Source: Lederbergia wuyishanensis (GTDB taxonomy: Bacteria > Bacillota > Bacilli > Bacillales > Bacillaceae_C). From it: a stretch of DNA of 64,000 bases. Position numbers and translations under genes: made by a program. Of this stretch, positions 48,224-57,583 are shown piece after piece; the stretch's first letter is position 1, and the number at the start of each line of letters is the position of its first letter. The DNA lies in NCBI RefSeq assembly GCF_022900255.1, contig NZ_JALIRM010000005.1:62001-126000 (forward strand). The letters run 5' to 3'. A model generated the notes under the pieces. The model did not search any database and was not told the DNA's origin. It worked only from the letters and a program-made list of their open reading frames with translations.

Positions 48224-49120
48224 ATGGAACTTAAAACTGCAACAGATTCCCAATTCCAGGCCAAACTAGATGAACAAAAAGATCTCCAAAGAAAAATTAT
48301 TAAAAGAATCGTTTTAATCATTGTGTACGTACTCTTGGCCTTATGGGCTATATTTACATTCGTTCCACTATTATGGATGTTATCCTCATCCTTTAAAGAC
48401 TCGTCAGCAATTACATCTGTTCCACCTGAGCTGATCCCAAAAAATCCTACCCTAGATGCTTATAAAAGGATCTTTAAAGTTGGTGGATTAGGAAGATGGT
48501 TCTTGAATAGTACAATAATTGCAGCAGTCAGTACAGTAATTAATGTATTTTTTGCATCGTTAGCAGGTTATGCATTTTCAAAGCTTCGTTTCCCAGGAAG
48601 AAATGCAATCTTTTGGGTGTTACTAGCTTCGATTATGATTCCCGGACAAGTAACATTAATTCCATTGTATATTTTAGTTGTTGATACATTTCAAATGGAA
48701 AATACGTATGCAGGAATCATTGTTCCTGGAATGGTAAGTGTTGGAAGCATATTTCTAATGCGGCAGTTTATGACTTCTCTTCCGAGCTCTCTGATTGATG
48801 CGGGGAGAATTGATGCTTGTAGTGAATTCGGCATCTTTTGGAAGATAATATTGCCAATCTCAAAGCCTGGGCTTGCCGTACTTGGAATATTTACTTTCGT
48901 AGCCCATTGGAATAACTTTTTTTGGCCGTTTCTTGTGACAAACACGAATAGCATGAGGACCTTACAAGTCGGTTTAACAAGTTTTCGATTTGAAAATCTG
49001 CAGGATTATGGAGCGATGATGGCTGGAGCAGTTTGTAGTGCAGTTCCAATGATTATCGTCTTTCTAGCATTACAAAAATACTTCTTGCAGGGAATCACAA
49101 TCGGAGCAGTAAAAGGGTAG
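48224..49120 (+). CDS. Carbohydrate ABC transporter permease (MalG/UgpE type)
   Basis: A 298-residue permease with six membrane segments and an N-terminal cytoplasmic extension. The EAA motif region reads [20 protein letters not shown] (about residue 190). ATG 48224 follows GGGGGGA; the adjacent TTG 48221 is less likely. It starts 11 bases after the previous permease stops, and the ATPase gene begins 11 bases after its own end. Confidence 0.9.
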   Translation: MELKTATDSQFQAKLDEQKDLQRKIIKRIVLIIVYVLLALWAIFTFVPLLWMLSSSFKDSSAITSVPPELIPKNPTLDAYKRIFKVGGLGRWFLNSTIIAAVSTVINVFFASLAGYAFSKLRFPGRNAIFWVLLASIMIPGQVTLIPLYILVVDTFQMENTYAGIIVPGMVSVGSIFLMRQFMTSLPSSLIDAGRIDACSEFGIFWKIILPISKPGLAVLGIFTFVAHWNNFFWPFLVTNTNSMRTLQVGLTSFRFENLQDYGAMMAGAVCSAVPMIIVFLALQKYFLQGITIGAVKG

Positions 49121-49131
49121 GAGGAATATTC

Positions 49132-50235
49132 ATGGCCGAAGTTAAGTTTTTAAATATTGTAAAACAATTTGAAGATGAAAATAAGGGTAAAGTTTTTGCC
49201 GTTAAAGATGCAAGCTTTACTGTAAAGGATAAAGAGTTTTTAGTATTCGTTGGTCCGTCTGGTTGCGGCAAAACAACTTCACTAAGAATGGTAGCCGGTC
49301 TGGAGAGACAAACAAGTGGGGATATTTATATTGGAGACCGCTTAGTTAATAAGGTTCATCCGAAAGATCGGGATATTGCCATGGTGTTTCAGGATTATGC
49401 CCTTTACCCTCACATGACGATCCGGGAAAACTTAGGATTTGGATTAAAAAACCTTAAAACTCCTAAAGCAGAGATAGAAGCAAAAATTAAGGAAGCAGCT
49501 TCGATATTAAGTATAGAAAACCTATTGGATCGTAAACCTCGTGAGTTAAGTGGGGGTCAAAGACAACGTATAGCTGTAGGAAGAGCAATTGTTCGTAATC
49601 CATCTGTGTTTCTATTTGATGAACCTCTTAGTAACCTAGATGCCAAGTTACGTGTCCAAATGCGTGTTGAGTTATCAGAACTACATAAACGACTCGAAGC
49701 AACTATTATATATGTTACTCATGATCAGGTTGAAGCAATGACTTTAGGACAGAGGATTGTAGTTATGAATGCTGGCGAGATTCAACAAATTGCAACTCCT
49801 GAAGAATTATACGAAAAACCAAATAATTTGTTTGTTGCTGGGTTTATTGGATCTCCTCCGATGAACTTTGTAAAAGCAAGATTAGAGGGAAACCAACTGC
49901 ATACAGCAAGTTATACATTTACGCTTCCAGATGATAAGGTTAAAATGTACAAAAAGTATGATGGACAGGAAGTAATCTTTGGAATTCGTCCAGAAGACAT
50001 TCTTTCCACTAAGCTTATGCCTTCCGTTCCAGATAAAAATGTCTACCAAGTAAATCTAAAAGTCGTCGAGCATTTAGGAGCTGAATTATTAATCTACTTC
50101 GATATCGGTGATGATCAATTAACAGGTAGGGTAAATGCGGATGCCAAGCTAAAACAACTTGAACCAACTGAGCTTTACTTTAATTTAAATAAAATGCAGC
50201 TATTTGATCCTAAGACACAAGAAAGAATTTATTAG
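49132..50235 (+). CDS. ABC transporter ATPase (MsmX/UgpC/MalK family)
   Basis: A 367-residue sugar-importer ATPase. Walker [10 protein letters not shown] (about residue 38), the Q-loop [13 protein letters not shown], signature LSGGQRQR (about residue 137), Walker [12 protein letters not shown] and the switch His in [10 protein letters not shown] are intact. A C-terminal TOBE/OB-fold regulatory domain follows (from about residue 240). The ATG follows GTAGGAGGA. Many Bacillus sugar importers rely on a shared MsmX encoded elsewhere, so a dedicated ATPase in the operon is notable. Confidence 0.94.
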   Translation: MAEVKFLNIVKQFEDENKGKVFAVKDASFTVKDKEFLVFVGPSGCGKTTSLRMVAGLERQTSGDIYIGDRLVNKVHPKDRDIAMVFQDYALYPHMTIRENLGFGLKNLKTPKAEIEAKIKEAASILSIENLLDRKPRELSGGQRQRIAVGRAIVRNPSVFLFDEPLSNLDAKLRVQMRVELSELHKRLEATIIYVTHDQVEAMTLGQRIVVMNAGEIQQIATPEELYEKPNNLFVAGFIGSPPMNFVKARLEGNQLHTASYTFTLPDDKVKMYKKYDGQEVIFGIRPEDILSTKLMPSVPDKNVYQVNLKVVEHLGAELLIYFDIGDDQLTGRVNADAKLKQLEPTELYFNLNKMQLFDPKTQERIY

Positions 50236-50260
50236 AAATTAAAAAGGAACGGTGATTCAA

Positions 50261-50950
50261 ATGCTTCCAATCAGCCAGCTTATAAAGAAAACAGGACATC
50301 AAATTTTTACAAATATATTAACGGTTTTGGGAGTTAGTGTAGGTTGGTCACTGTTCCTTGTTCCAGTAATTTTTATTCTGCCCCTTCATGTAGCACTCGT
50401 CTTTTTCGCGGTTACATTTATTCCGGTGACAGTATCTGTCTACGCCGTTATGAATCATTTATTAATAAAAAACAAGGCATCCATCGCCTTGTTCATCCGA
50501 TCATTCTTCTACTATTTTAAGAGATCCTTTTTGTTGGGAATACTATTCAATCTCGCAATTCTAATAGCGATATCGGAATGGTGGTATTACATTAATATTA
50601 ATAATAGCTATTTAATCTTTTTATTTGCCACATTCCAAACGTATTTGATTTTCACCTTTTTAACGACGCAAGTTTATGCGATACCTTTCATGGTTATTGA
50701 AGATTTGCCGCTATTTAAGGCAATGAATAAATCCATCCGACATTTTATGAAGAATAAGGGATATACGGTTGGTTTGTTTATTCAAATTATTTCCGTCACA
50801 GCATTGCTTAGTTTGACAGTCATAGGATTTTTCCTTCTATATATTGGCATGGTGGCTATATTTGTTATTAATGCTACAAACAATTTACTGTTGGAAAAGC
50901 CTAACAACGAAATAGTGGAAAGTAATAATAATGAACTTGTAAGAGGATAG
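50261..50950 (+). CDS. DUF624 family membrane protein
   Basis: A 229-residue membrane protein with about six hydrophobic segments, of the DUF624 (YesL/YteU) group that is commonly found with carbohydrate ABC importers in Bacillaceae. Its molecular role is unknown, perhaps in transporter assembly. ATG 50261 is preferred; a GTG at 50252 sits too close to AAAGGA. It is the last gene of the importer operon, followed by a terminator. Confidence 0.8.
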   Translation: MLPISQLIKKTGHQIFTNILTVLGVSVGWSLFLVPVIFILPLHVALVFFAVTFIPVTVSVYAVMNHLLIKNKASIALFIRSFFYYFKRSFLLGILFNLAILIAISEWWYYININNSYLIFLFATFQTYLIFTFLTTQVYAIPFMVIEDLPLFKAMNKSIRHFMKNKGYTVGLFIQIISVTALLSLTVIGFFLLYIGMVAIFVINATNNLLLEKPNNEIVESNNNELVRG

Positions 50951-50992
50951 TAGATTATGAGTTTACTGATGATAACTAAAGGGTCATTATTA

Positions 50993-51047
50993 GAAAACCT
51001 GTATGAATGAATAGAAATAATTCATTTATATAGGTTTTTCTTTTTAA
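50993..51047 (+). terminator. Terminator of the ABC importer operon
   Basis: AAACCT pairs with AGGTTT, with inner TAT/ATA and ATGAAT/ATTCAT stems, followed by a T-rich tract. Confidence 0.8.
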
Positions 51048-51079
51048 TGAAATCATATGAACAAAGGAGGTATTCTTCG

Positions 51080-51109
51080 ATGGCTAGCAGAATTGTAGTT
51101 AATAACTAA
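51080..51109 (+). other. Nine-codon ORF with a strong ribosome site
   Basis: ATG followed by eight sense codons and TAA, with AAAGGAGGT eight bases upstream. It is probably the stump of a lost gene or a chance ORF. A similar nine-codon ORF is at 54572. Confidence 0.3.
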
Positions 51110-51144
51110 ATATGTATTGTGAGGTGAATTTGCCTTAATAATAA

Positions 51145-51576
51145 TGGTTTTCGGTTTCTAGAATTTTTACATATAGATGAAGATGATATATATAATTACC
51201 AGCCAGTTGCTGGTTCTTTTGCCGTTATTAAATGTGATGGGAAATATCTTCTTTGTTATAACACTTGGCGAAAACAATGGGAATTACCTGCTGGAAAAAG
51301 AGAGGCGAATGAGTCTCCAAAGAATGTGCAATAAGAGAATTATATGAAGAAACAGTACAACTAGTTAGTGATATGGAGTTTGGGGGCTTAATGAAAGTTC
51401 TAAATATAAATATGGTCATATAAAATATAACCCTGTCTACTTCGCTAAAATAGATAAACTTCAACCGTTTAGAATAAAATGAGGAAACAACCGCTATAAA
51501 GCTATGGGATCAAAAGGAATATATAGGTTCTATTGATGCGGTTGATGTCCACATATTTGATTATGTAAGTGAATAA
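51145..51576 (+). pseudogene. Decayed NUDIX hydrolase
   Basis: A NUDIX hydrolase can be read only by changing frame at least three times. YQPVAGSFAVIKCDGKYLLC and the start of the Nudix box (AGKREANESPK) are in one frame; IRELYEET follows after a lost base near 51324; NESSKYKYGHIKYNPVYFAK follows after a lost base at the G run near 51379; TTAIKLWDQKEYIGSIDAV follows after another shift near 51477. No clear start codon remains. The gene is dead. Confidence 0.85.
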
Positions 51577-51656
51577 TTTACGATTAGATTTTATCTTTGA
51601 GTTTTTACAGAAGCAATTTTAAATGATATTTCAATGATCTTATGGAGGTATCCAGA

Positions 51657-52106
51657 ATGGAAGATTGCTTGATTTGTAATCGAATAAATATGATTAAAGA
51701 AGGGACAAATAAATACTTTGTTGCAGAACTTGAAACAGGTTATGTAGTGATTGGCGATCACCAATACTTTGAAGGATACACGTTGTTTCTATGTAAGGAA
51801 CATAAACACGAATTACATGAATTAAATAGTGATTATAAGCAGAAATTTCTTATTGAAATGAGCACAGTATCAGAAGCAGTGTTTAGGGCTTTTAAACCAG
51901 ATAAATTAAATTACGAACTTCTTGGTAACGGTGATTCCCATATGCATTGGCACATTTTCCCTAGAAGATTAAACGAACCGAATCCTACATATCCTGTTTG
52001 GTGGACTTCTAGGGAAACTATGTATTCCGAAAATTCCAGACCGAGCATCAACGAACTGGAAGAATTAAAAAAGAAGTTATTAGTTGAATTGGAGAAAATT
52101 ATTTAA
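51657..52106 (+). CDS. HIT family hydrolase
   Basis: A 149-residue histidine-triad protein. The triad is HMHWHIFPR (about residue 99), matching HxHxHxx. CxxC near the start (CLIC) and Cys-His elsewhere (FLCKEHKHEL) recall the zinc site of some HIT enzymes. Such proteins hydrolyse nucleotide phosphoramidates or dinucleoside polyphosphates. ATG 51657 follows GGAGGT at six bases; ATG 51642 has none. It stands alone, convergent with the HD-domain gene. Confidence 0.87.
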   Translation: MEDCLICNRINMIKEGTNKYFVAELETGYVVIGDHQYFEGYTLFLCKEHKHELHELNSDYKQKFLIEMSTVSEAVFRAFKPDKLNYELLGNGDSHMHWHIFPRRLNEPNPTYPVWWTSRETMYSENSRPSINELEELKKKLLVELEKII

Positions 52107-52122
52107 TCCTGTTAGTAGTTAG

Positions 52123-53079
52123 CTATATATTAAGATAGTATTCTTTTTTTAACATCTGTAAACGCTTCCTAATAGCAATACTTTTTGATGATTCAAGGAA
52201 AGGTTTACCATTAACTAATGGACTTTTTTTATACAATTTTCGAACCTTTAGTTTTAAGGCAGCATTGTTAGAGAAAGTTTCTTCAATAGTTATGTTGTGA
52301 GGTTTAAATAAAAGAAGCTCAATTAATCTTTTTACTCTTTTTGATGATGATTTAAGTAGCATAGTTATTACCTCATGGTCAGTCAATAAAACAAAATCAG
52401 AAAGTCGTGTTTCAGCTTCTCTTGAATGAAGGCGGATTGCTTCTGAAAGTATCTTATCTACTGCCAATAAATGTGGAGATAGGAACAGTTCATGATCGGT
52501 TGCTATTAATTCTAGAAGATACATAGCCGTTTCTTCATCAGTTACAATCCCTTTTTCAGAGCACGATAACTTTTTTAATATATCACGAGGCTTGAGGCTT
52601 GCAAGACCTGCCATATACGTGTCTCGAAAGAAACTATCTAAATGATCAAGCCCAAGTACATTATCATATCCAGTTAAAGGTGAGGAGTCGTTCAAATAGG
52701 CAATAATCTCTTCCGGATTATATCCGTATTTAGATAAGATATCTTTGATTTCAAAACTGCTAATATACTTTTCAGTAAAATGGTGATGGTTAAATCCAAG
52801 ATTTTCTTCTACTGCATGCGAAAAAGGTAGATGCCCGATATCATGTAATATTGCAGAAATTCTTAGTTTGTTATTTTCAGGGAAAAAATAGCAGGCTAAC
52901 TTCCATACTCCTAATGTATGCTCAAGTCTTGAATGTACAACAGGAGTTACGAGAGAACCAGCTCCGAAATGAGCTAGAAATTTTAGTCTGCGCACATAAC
53001 TTGTTTGGAATAATTCATATTCAATTTCAGTCATTTGCATTTGAGGATATAAAGGTTCATTTAAATAGAAACATCTCAT
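52123..53079 (-). CDS. HD domain phosphohydrolase
   Basis: A 318-residue HD-domain protein. The metal-binding motifs are HSRLEHTLGV and ISAILHDIGHLPFSHAVE (residues 46-90), followed by LDHLDSFFRDTY, which is the third metal position. The arrangement resembles dGTPase/SAMHD1-like HD hydrolases and YwfO-type nucleotide phosphatases; the substrate is unknown. ATG 53079 has GGAG nine bases upstream; ATG 53094 has none. The 3' end is convergent with the HIT gene. Confidence 0.85.
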   Translation of the reverse strand: MRCFYLNEPLYPQMQMTEIEYELFQTSYVRRLKFLAHFGAGSLVTPVVHSRLEHTLGVWKLACYFFPENNKLRISAILHDIGHLPFSHAVEENLGFNHHHFTEKYISSFEIKDILSKYGYNPEEIIAYLNDSSPLTGYDNVLGLDHLDSFFRDTYMAGLASLKPRDILKKLSCSEKGIVTDEETAMYLLELIATDHELFLSPHLLAVDKILSEAIRLHSREAETRLSDFVLLTDHEVITMLLKSSSKRVKRLIELLLFKPHNITIEETFSNNAALKLKVRKLYKKSPLVNGKPFLESSKSIAIRKRLQMLKKEYYLNI

Positions 53080-53159
53080 TATGCTCAACTCCATATTCTA
53101 TTAAGTAATCTTAACATAGATATCGATATTGATTGCAAAAGGTTAATAAGGAGGTAGTC

Positions 53160-53867
53160 ATGAACAGAATTGAATACATAAGACAAGAAGAAAAAGAATA
53201 TCACGACTATTGTTATCATAATTATAAGTTGTTTGTGGAAGGATCTTGGTTGCATAAACCAGTGGAGACTGTAATGGAGGTTATTCCTCTTTTGAAAGGA
53301 AAAGGCAATATAAACATCCTCGATTTAGGATCGGGAGTTGGAAGAAATAGTATCCCTATGGCCTAGTTACTAAAAGACCGAGATTGCACAGTAGTCTGTG
53401 TTGATTTACTTGAGTCCGCTTTACAAAAACTAAAACAATATAGTGAAGAACATGGTGTTCAGGAAATTATTCGAAGTGTACAGACAGATATAGGAAACTT
53501 TTCAATAACTCCAAATACCTATGATTATATCGTTGCCGTTTCTAGTCTAGAACATGTTGAATCCGAAGCTGTTTTTGGCCAAGTAATCTATCAAATGGCA
53601 GAAGGAACAAAGGACCAAGGAATAAACTGTATTATTGTAAACTCAGAGGTGGAAGAAATAGATTTAGAAACGAATGATTATTTAACACCGCTAATGGAAA
53701 TAAACATATCAACTGAAGAGATGATAAATAAATTGAACGATGCCTATAAAAGGTGGGAAGTATTGAAGGTGCTAGTGAAACCATTGGAATATACAATAAA
53801 GCGCAAGCAACGTCCTATCTTACTAAGAACAAATGCTATTACATACGTAGTGAAGAAAGTTAAATGA
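53160..53867 (+). pseudogene. Class I SAM methyltransferase interrupted by one amber codon
   Basis: A single frame of 235 codons carrying one in-frame TAG at 53364-53366 (codon 69). Before it lies the SAM motif ILDLGSGVGRNSIPMA; after it comes LLKDRDCTVVCVDLLESAL, the expected next beta strand, then YDYIVAVSSLEHV and a full C-terminus. A CAG to TAG change explains it. AAGGAGGT precedes the ATG. The rest of the frame is intact, so the mutation looks recent, or readthrough or a reassigned glutamine could occur. Confidence 0.85.
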
Positions 53868-53891
53868 ACACTGATTTTAGGGGGGACAAGA

Positions 53892-54437
53892 TTGTTAGAG
53901 CGGAAATATGGTGACCGTTCAGAATGGAAGCGAGTGCTTAAAAGGGAATATATCCAATCATTTTTCGATACAGAAGAGTTTAAAGGGTATGTTACCTTAT
54001 TAAATATTCATAATGTCAGAGAGCCATTATTTGTTAAGTATGGTGCAAATAGTGTATGTATAGTGGATGATGGGTACATTTGGCTTCAGCACTTTCCTAC
54101 GGAGGGACACCATTCTTTAACTACAATGTTTGATGCTCAAGGGAATATCGTTCAATGGTATGTTGATATTTGTTTACAATGTGGGATTGATAATAATGTG
54201 CCTTGGGTGGATGATCTGTTTTTAGACATTGTAATATTACCAACTGGGGAAATCTTTATAAAAGATGAAGATGAACTGGATGAAGCATTATCGAGGGGAA
54301 GTATTGATGAAAAACAATACAAAATTGCTTGGAAAGAAGCAAATAAATTATGTAAGTTGATTGCTAATGATGGCTTTGATTTGATGAAGTTATCCAGAGC
54401 TCATAAAGAGATGTTACTTAAAAAACTGAACAAATAA
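53892..54437 (+). CDS. DUF402 family protein
   Basis: A 181-residue cytosolic protein of the DUF402 family; characterised Staphylococcus and Bacillus members act as nucleoside tri/diphosphatases. WYVDICLQCG (about residue 90) and WVDDLFLDIVILPTGEI with the following DEDEL hold the conserved acidic residues. The start is the TTG at 53892, shortly after GGGGGA. It lies 25 bp after the broken methyltransferase gene. Confidence 0.85.
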   Translation: MLERKYGDRSEWKRVLKREYIQSFFDTEEFKGYVTLLNIHNVREPLFVKYGANSVCIVDDGYIWLQHFPTEGHHSLTTMFDAQGNIVQWYVDICLQCGIDNNVPWVDDLFLDIVILPTGEIFIKDEDELDEALSRGSIDEKQYKIAWKEANKLCKLIANDGFDLMKLSRAHKEMLLKKLNK

Positions 54438-54830
54438 GTTATTCAAGATTCTTCAATTTATTATGAAAAATCACAGCCTTATTAAGAAGCTTATTTATTA
54501 GATATTGCAATTAGACGAGTAAGGCAGCCCCAATTTAACATACTGTTTTCCATCCCCAAGGAGGGTGCAGTATGACCATAATAGGCTTTCTCGTTCGGTA
54601 AATCTGTAACTATTCTTAAAAATCCTGAATATACATAAGACTGTACTCTTTTTTAGTTATACAAAGCATTCAAGAAATTATTCACTCAAGGTTGTTAGAG
54701 ATCACTACGAATAACTATTTGTCCCAATTTATTTGAGGCATACCAACGTTCTTTGTACTGTGTTTTGCTTAAAAGAGAAAATAACCCAAACAAAATAAAT
54801 GAAGATTACTAGAAAGGATGTAACTGAATT
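54438..54830. other. Gene-free interval before the MraY-type gene
   Basis: About 390 bp with no convincing gene. A nine-codon ORF at 54572-54601 has AAGGAGGG before its ATG, like the one at 51080. I see no clear terminator or operator. Confidence 0.4.
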
Positions 54831-55787
54831 GTGACTGTTCCAATAATACCAGCGATGATTTCTTTTATAGTTGTCGCGGCATTATCTCCGCTTTTAATTG
54901 CTGTGTTAAAGAAATTAGGACTTATTCAACCTATAAGAAAGGAGCTTCCTTCTGACCATCAGTTAAAAAAAGGGACTCCGCTAATGTTTGGAATGATTCT
55001 TTTTGTCGGTGTAATCGTAGCCACTCTTTATTCCCCAACTCCATTAATGTTTTTCTTAGCCATTACATATATCTTGTTCAGTTCTGTTGGGTTCTTAGAT
55101 GATTTTTGGAAAGCTTCCCGGCAAGACCCAGGAGGAGTATCGGGTAAGACGAAACTCATTTTTCAGTTTTCTTTTACGGGTATTTTATTATTTTACGTCG
55201 TTAATAAACTAGGTATAGATACAAATATTCAAATTTATAAAAATGTTTCCTTTGATCTCCCAATCATGTTTTATGTTATTGTGATTACTTTATTTGTTGT
55301 AGGTTCTGCAAATGCTATTAATTTTACCGACGGATTGGATGGCCTTTTAGGTGTCGTTGCAATTCCTACTTACTTTTTCTTTTTTATCATTTCAGAAAGT
55401 ACAGAAGTACAACTTTTTAGTTTAATTATGGTTGGGTGTTTGCTTGGTTTTCTTATTTATAATATTTACCCTGCCAAAGCTTTTATGGGTGATACAGGTT
55501 CGTTGGCTATAGGTGGATCATTGTCGTTTCTTGCTGTCCTTGAGAAAGTAGAAATCTTAATTCCAATCTTATTTTTCATTTATTTTGCAGAGCAATTGTC
55601 AGTTATATTGCAAGTTTCATCGTTCAAACTGACCCGCAAACGAATTTTCAGAATGACACCAATCCATTATCATTTTTCTTTAAAATATGGCTGGTCAGAA
55701 ACAACGATTGTAGCCGTTTTTGGATTTGTATCTTGGATTGGAACTTTTATGTGTTTAGCCTATTGGAGATTTCTTCTACATCTATGA
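54831..55787 (+). CDS. MraY-type phospho-N-acetylmuramoyl-pentapeptide transferase homologue
   Basis: A 318-residue membrane enzyme with about ten membrane segments, of the MraY/WecA superfamily, which attaches a sugar-phosphate to undecaprenyl phosphate. FLDDFWK (about residue 90), NFTDGLDGLLG, FMGDTGSLAIGG and the MraY-type TPIHYHFSLKYGWSE are present. The last one favours UDP-MurNAc-pentapeptide as donor. The gene is not beside mur or fts genes, so it is presumably a second copy. The start is GTG 54831 with AAAGGATG upstream. Its 3' end overlaps a minus-strand ORF by 41 bp. Confidence 0.9.
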   Translation: MTVPIIPAMISFIVVAALSPLLIAVLKKLGLIQPIRKELPSDHQLKKGTPLMFGMILFVGVIVATLYSPTPLMFFLAITYILFSSVGFLDDFWKASRQDPGGVSGKTKLIFQFSFTGILLFYVVNKLGIDTNIQIYKNVSFDLPIMFYVIVITLFVVGSANAINFTDGLDGLLGVVAIPTYFFFFIISESTEVQLFSLIMVGCLLGFLIYNIYPAKAFMGDTGSLAIGGSLSFLAVLEKVEILIPILFFIYFAEQLSVILQVSSFKLTRKRIFRMTPIHYHFSLKYGWSETTIVAVFGFVSWIGTFMCLAYWRFLLHL

Positions 55788-55932
55788 AAGGTACAATCGT
55801 CATCCCAACGCATATTAGCGGCAACCAAGCAACGAATAAAATGAGAAAAAGAAACACGGGCTTGAAATCAGCAACCACATAAATTGAAGTACTTATCAAT
55901 ATTCCGATTATTAAATAAAGAGCGAAGATCAT
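55747..55932 (-). CDS. Small two-span membrane protein (61 aa), tentative
   Basis: A 61-residue hydrophobic ORF with two likely membrane segments (FALYLIIGILISTSIYVV and FLFLILFVAWLPLICV) and an acidic tail. AAGGAG lies ten bases before the ATG. It overlaps the end of the MraY-type gene by 41 bp on the other strand. The composition fits a real membrane peptide, but the overlap and lack of a recognised family keep this tentative. Confidence 0.45.
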   Translation of the reverse strand: MIFALYLIIGILISTSIYVVADFKPVFLFLILFVAWLPLICVGMTIVPFIDVEEISNRLNT

Positions 55933-55940
55933 TTCTCATC

Positions 55941-55971
55941 AACTCCTTTTTAATATTATAAAAAAGGAGTT
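55941..55971. repeat. Perfect 11-bp inverted repeat
   Basis: AACTCCTTTTT and AAAAAGGAGTT flank a nine-base AT loop. No T run follows. On the minus strand the right arm supplies the ribosome site of the small membrane ORF, so folding could hide it. Confidence 0.6.
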
Positions 55972-56171
55972 GTATTTTGATTGGGCTCTTTATCAATTCG
56001 GTTACGAATGATGATGTTTATGCTTCTTCAACATAATATTAAGTTGAAATGAAGGGATTGGTAACTTCTTATAGAATAACTATCTAATACTTGGAGATGT
56101 ATAAAATTGTTTGGAAAAACTGTTCTTTAATCCACTCCAATTAGAAAATTAAAGATCAGGGAGTGATCAAT

Positions 56172-56876
56172 TTGAGTAAAGCAGAACAACATACGAAGCT
56201 GGATTTAGAGAGAATTGTTTTTATCAGAAGGACATTTGATGAATATTTGAATATGTTTTCTCTTTTAGAAGAATCTCTCAGAGGAAAAAGAATACTAGAT
56301 TGTCCAGCAGGTGCTTGTTCTTTTACAGCTGTTGGCAATAAATTAGGACTGGATATTACAGCGTGTGATATTGCTTATTACTATTCTGGTGAGGATTTGA
56401 AAAACAAAGGTCTTCAGGACATTGAACATGCGATGAAGCAAATGCAAAAAGCTAAAAAAAATTATATTTGGGACTATTTTAATGACATTGAAGGTCTTAG
56501 AAATCATCGCTTGAGTGCATTATATGATTGTACTAACGATATGGCAGAATCGAGTGAACAATATGTGCCCGTTACCTTGCCTTTAATGCCGTTTGAAGAT
56601 GACGAGTTTGATATCCTTCTTTCTGCGCATTTTTTGTTCATGTATGCCGATCGATTAGATATTGAATTTCATATAGCGACCATTGAAGAGATGTTGAGAG
56701 TTACAAAGGAAGAAATCCGTATCTTTCCTTTAGTGGACTTGGAAGGAAAACGATATGAACATTTAGATAGAATAATAGGACATCTCATTGATAATGGATG
56801 TTTAGTGGAAGAGATTAAAGTACCATATGAGTTTCAAGCGAATGCTAATTCGATGTTGAAAATAGTAAAAGGATAA
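56172..56876 (+). CDS. SAM methyltransferase-like protein
   Basis: A 234-residue Rossmann-fold protein. RILDCPAGACSFTAVGNKLG (about residue 36) is a diverged SAM motif I, with Pro and Ala where GxG is usual; ITACDIAYYY follows as motif II, and FDILLSAHFLFMY as motif IV. The usual product would be a methyltransferase of unknown substrate. The TTG at 56172 lies eight bases after AGGAG. It appears monocistronic. Confidence 0.7.
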   Translation: MSKAEQHTKLDLERIVFIRRTFDEYLNMFSLLEESLRGKRILDCPAGACSFTAVGNKLGLDITACDIAYYYSGEDLKNKGLQDIEHAMKQMQKAKKNYIWDYFNDIEGLRNHRLSALYDCTNDMAESSEQYVPVTLPLMPFEDDEFDILLSAHFLFMYADRLDIEFHIATIEEMLRVTKEEIRIFPLVDLEGKRYEHLDRIIGHLIDNGCLVEEIKVPYEFQANANSMLKIVKG

Positions 56877-56964
56877 TTAAAATTAGTGGCGAAGACTTAC
56901 ATTAATAAATATGTCTTTTTGTCAGAGCTGGATCTGAGTAAATATAATTTCGGGGGTTATTAGG

Positions 56965-57447
56965 ATGTTAATGCCGACGCATATTGTGGCAGTAGGTGGA
57001 ATTGTAGAAAATCAAGAAGGAAATATACTTTTAGTTAAGACACGTGATGGGGGATGGGTATATCCAGGGGGACAGGTTGAAGTAGGAGAAAACCTACTCG
57101 ATGCATTAAGTCGAGAAATTAAAGAAGAAAGTGGAATAGATACAGTTGTTTCTTATTTGATTGGAGTCCATTCCAATACAAGAATACATAAATGGTATGA
57201 TGGTGTAACTGATGTTCCGACTAAAGTAATGTTCGATTATGTGTGCAAGCCAGTAGGCGGCGAATTAAGTATTTCGGAAGAAACAACAGATAGCCGCTGG
57301 GTTGCAAAGGATAAAGTGCTGGATTTGATTACTGCGCCAGCAATCCGTATGCGTTATCAAGCCTATTTGGAATTTGATGGAACGATCAATTATACAGAAT
57401 ATGTGACAAAACCTAAGTTTGAACTTAAGGTGAAAAGAACTTTGTAA
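56965..57447 (+). CDS. NUDIX hydrolase
   Basis: A 160-residue NUDIX protein. The Nudix box GGQVEVGENLLDALSREIKEESG (residues 35-57, complete) supplies the Mg ligands. Such enzymes hydrolyse nucleoside diphosphate derivatives; the substrate is not predictable. The ATG at 56965 follows GGGGGTT; ATG 56971 is two codons in. It stands alone before a fold-back repeat. Confidence 0.87.
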   Translation: MLMPTHIVAVGGIVENQEGNILLVKTRDGGWVYPGGQVEVGENLLDALSREIKEESGIDTVVSYLIGVHSNTRIHKWYDGVTDVPTKVMFDYVCKPVGGELSISEETTDSRWVAKDKVLDLITAPAIRMRYQAYLEFDGTINYTEYVTKPKFELKVKRTL

Positions 57448-57583
57448 AAGATAATTTGGTCCAGATGATATAGCATGCAGGATAGAACCAATAATACCGG
57501 CAAGTGAGTCGGCGTTTAAGTGTTAAAAAGACAATCCTTAAAGTAACTGCGGAATGAAAGAAGAGCAACGAAAATAGGCTGGG

